Below are positions 63,277-64,000 of a stretch of 64,000 nt of DNA, piece after piece. The DNA is from Sorangium aterium (GTDB lineage: Bacteria; Myxococcota_A; Polyangia; Polyangiales; Polyangiaceae), in contig NZ_JAQNDK010000003.1 in assembly GCF_028368935.1 (NCBI RefSeq), positions 806,001 through 870,000 on the forward strand, in the 5' to 3' direction. The notes beneath the pieces are model-generated. The model had not been told where the DNA came from, ran no database searches, and was given only the letters and a program-made list of their open reading frames with translations. The number at the start of each line of letters is the position of its first letter. The stretch's first letter is position 1. The translations under genes and the position numbers were made by a program.

Positions 63277-64000
63277 TCACCAGCAGCTGTAGTCGTAAAC
63301 CGTGTGCAACGTCTCCCCGGTACGCTCGACCAGCAGATCGCCGTCGAAGACGTAGGTAAAGGCCGGGATCGATGGGCTAGGCGTGCCGTCGAGCGGGCTC
63401 ACCCCCTGCTCCCGGCGGACGAGACGACAACCATCGTAGACGATCTCCGTCGTGATGGTCGGCAGATCATCCGTGAAGCGGTCGAACGTCAGCTGAGCGG
63501 GGCGCCCCTGGTCATCGTGATCGTATCGGACGAAGTAATCGTCGTTGCCGAAGGTGATCGCCCGCGCGTCGTCGTCGTAGTCGATTTCCAGGACACGGGT
63601 GTCGGCCGCGCCGGTCCGGGTCATGCGGATCATTCGACCGCCCTCGTAGTCGAAGGTGTGTGTATGGGTATCGCTGCCCCGCGTCTCGATCGCTCCGATG
63701 ACATGCTGGCCGTCGTATTCGTAGACGATCGACGTCTCGAGTCCCGTGTCCAGCTCCGTGTCCGTCTGGGCGCACGGTCCGGGATGAGGCCCATACATCC
63801 ACGGACCGAGCTCCGGCATGGGGACGCGGCCAGCGAGCTCTGGACAGCCCGTCGCGCCGGCGCCGCCGCCTCCATCACCTGACCCGCCCGTGCCGCTCGA
63901 GCCTGTCGAGGCCGCCGAGCCTGAAGCGCCGGCGCCCCCGCTCCCCGATGTCGACGTGGACGTCCCGTCGGAGGCCTCGTCGTCACCGCAAGCCACGAGC
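63277..64000 (-). CDS. Lipoprotein with YD-like repeats (partial, N-terminus off the right edge)
   Basis: The frame is open to the right edge and enters the window at a lipobox (LVAC), so only the signal peptide is missing. A Ser/Gly/Thr linker runs to about residue 50. The remainder shows repeated beta-hairpins of the form YEYDGQHVIGAIETRG, FDYEGGRMIRMTRTG, VRYDHDDQGRPAQLTFDRF and IVYDGCRLVRREQ, which resemble RHS/YD repeats. It ends YDYSCW. The stop abuts the end of the XdhC-MocA gene. Function unknown. Confidence 0.8.
   Translation of the reverse strand, partial: LVACGDDEASDGTSTSTSGSGGAGASGSAASTGSSGTGGSGDGGGGAGATGCPELAGRVPMPELGPWMYGPHPGPCAQTDTELDTGLETSIVYEYDGQHVIGAIETRGSDTHTHTFDYEGGRMIRMTRTGAADTRVLEIDYDDDARAITFGNDDYFVRYDHDDQGRPAQLTFDRFTDDLPTITTEIVYDGCRLVRREQGVSPLDGTPSPSIPAFTYVFDGDLLVERTGETLHTVYDYSCW

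Overview
The window looks like a chromosomal segment of a large-genome, high-GC myxobacterium of the Polyangiales (Sorangium/Polyangium-like). The evidence is the very high GC with G/C third codon positions, many lipoproteins whose lipobox Cys is followed by long Gly/Ser/Thr/Ala linkers, a MYXO-CTERM-type C-terminal sorting tail on a secreted esterase, and the DUF1552/DUF1592 protein pair. No rRNA, tRNA, CRISPR array, integrase or transposase was recognised. The taxonomic call is inference from style, not from a marker gene.

Layout. 1-5.3 kb (minus): a translationally coupled acyl-CoA carboxylase pair, its biotin carboxylase cut by the left edge, and two CBS-domain proteins. 5.7-11.7 kb: a universal stress protein with a Cys/His-rich tail, a MYXO-CTERM SGNH acetylesterase and two Cys-rich lipoproteins. 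12-16.5 kb: a Rieske oxygenase, an SGNH lipoprotein lying between two copies of the same gene junction, a jelly-roll oxygenase-like protein and a zinc metallopeptidase. 17-37 kb is the heart of the window, a pentose/hemicellulose locus. On the minus strand it carries a DUF1592-DUF1552-M64 peptidase operon, araB-araA-araD, a sugar ABC importer (binding protein, ATPase, two permeases) and a GH43 lipoprotein. On the plus strand it carries a LacI-family regulator and a GH10 xylanase lipoprotein. Four near-identical LacI-type palindromes (TGTGARCGYTCACA) tie together the araB promoter, the regulator and the promoter facing the DUF1592 operon. Two of them flank a perfect GACCAC hexanucleotide repeat. 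37-47.6 kb: a von Willebrand A lipoprotein, an ADP-ribosylglycohydrolase-like gene with an apparent C-terminal frameshift, a GH172/beta-propeller fusion enzyme and a second sugar ABC importer. 47.6-64 kb: a PhyH-type oxygenase, several lipoproteins, a Pit phosphate transporter with its DUF47 partner, an AraC-type regulator divergent from an aldo/keto reductase, an MtfA-like peptidase, and a molybdenum hydroxylase set (2Fe-2S subunit, Mo subunit, dihaem lipoprotein) divergent from an XdhC-MocA fusion.

How it works together (inference). Surface enzymes (GH10, GH43, the acetylesterase, GH172) would release xylo- and arabino-saccharides. The ABC importers bring in pentoses and AraA/AraB/AraD convert L-arabinose to D-xylulose 5-phosphate. 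The LacI-type protein would repress araB and itself, and probably also a surface operon of unknown function (DUF1592/DUF1552/M64) that shares the same promoter-operator architecture.
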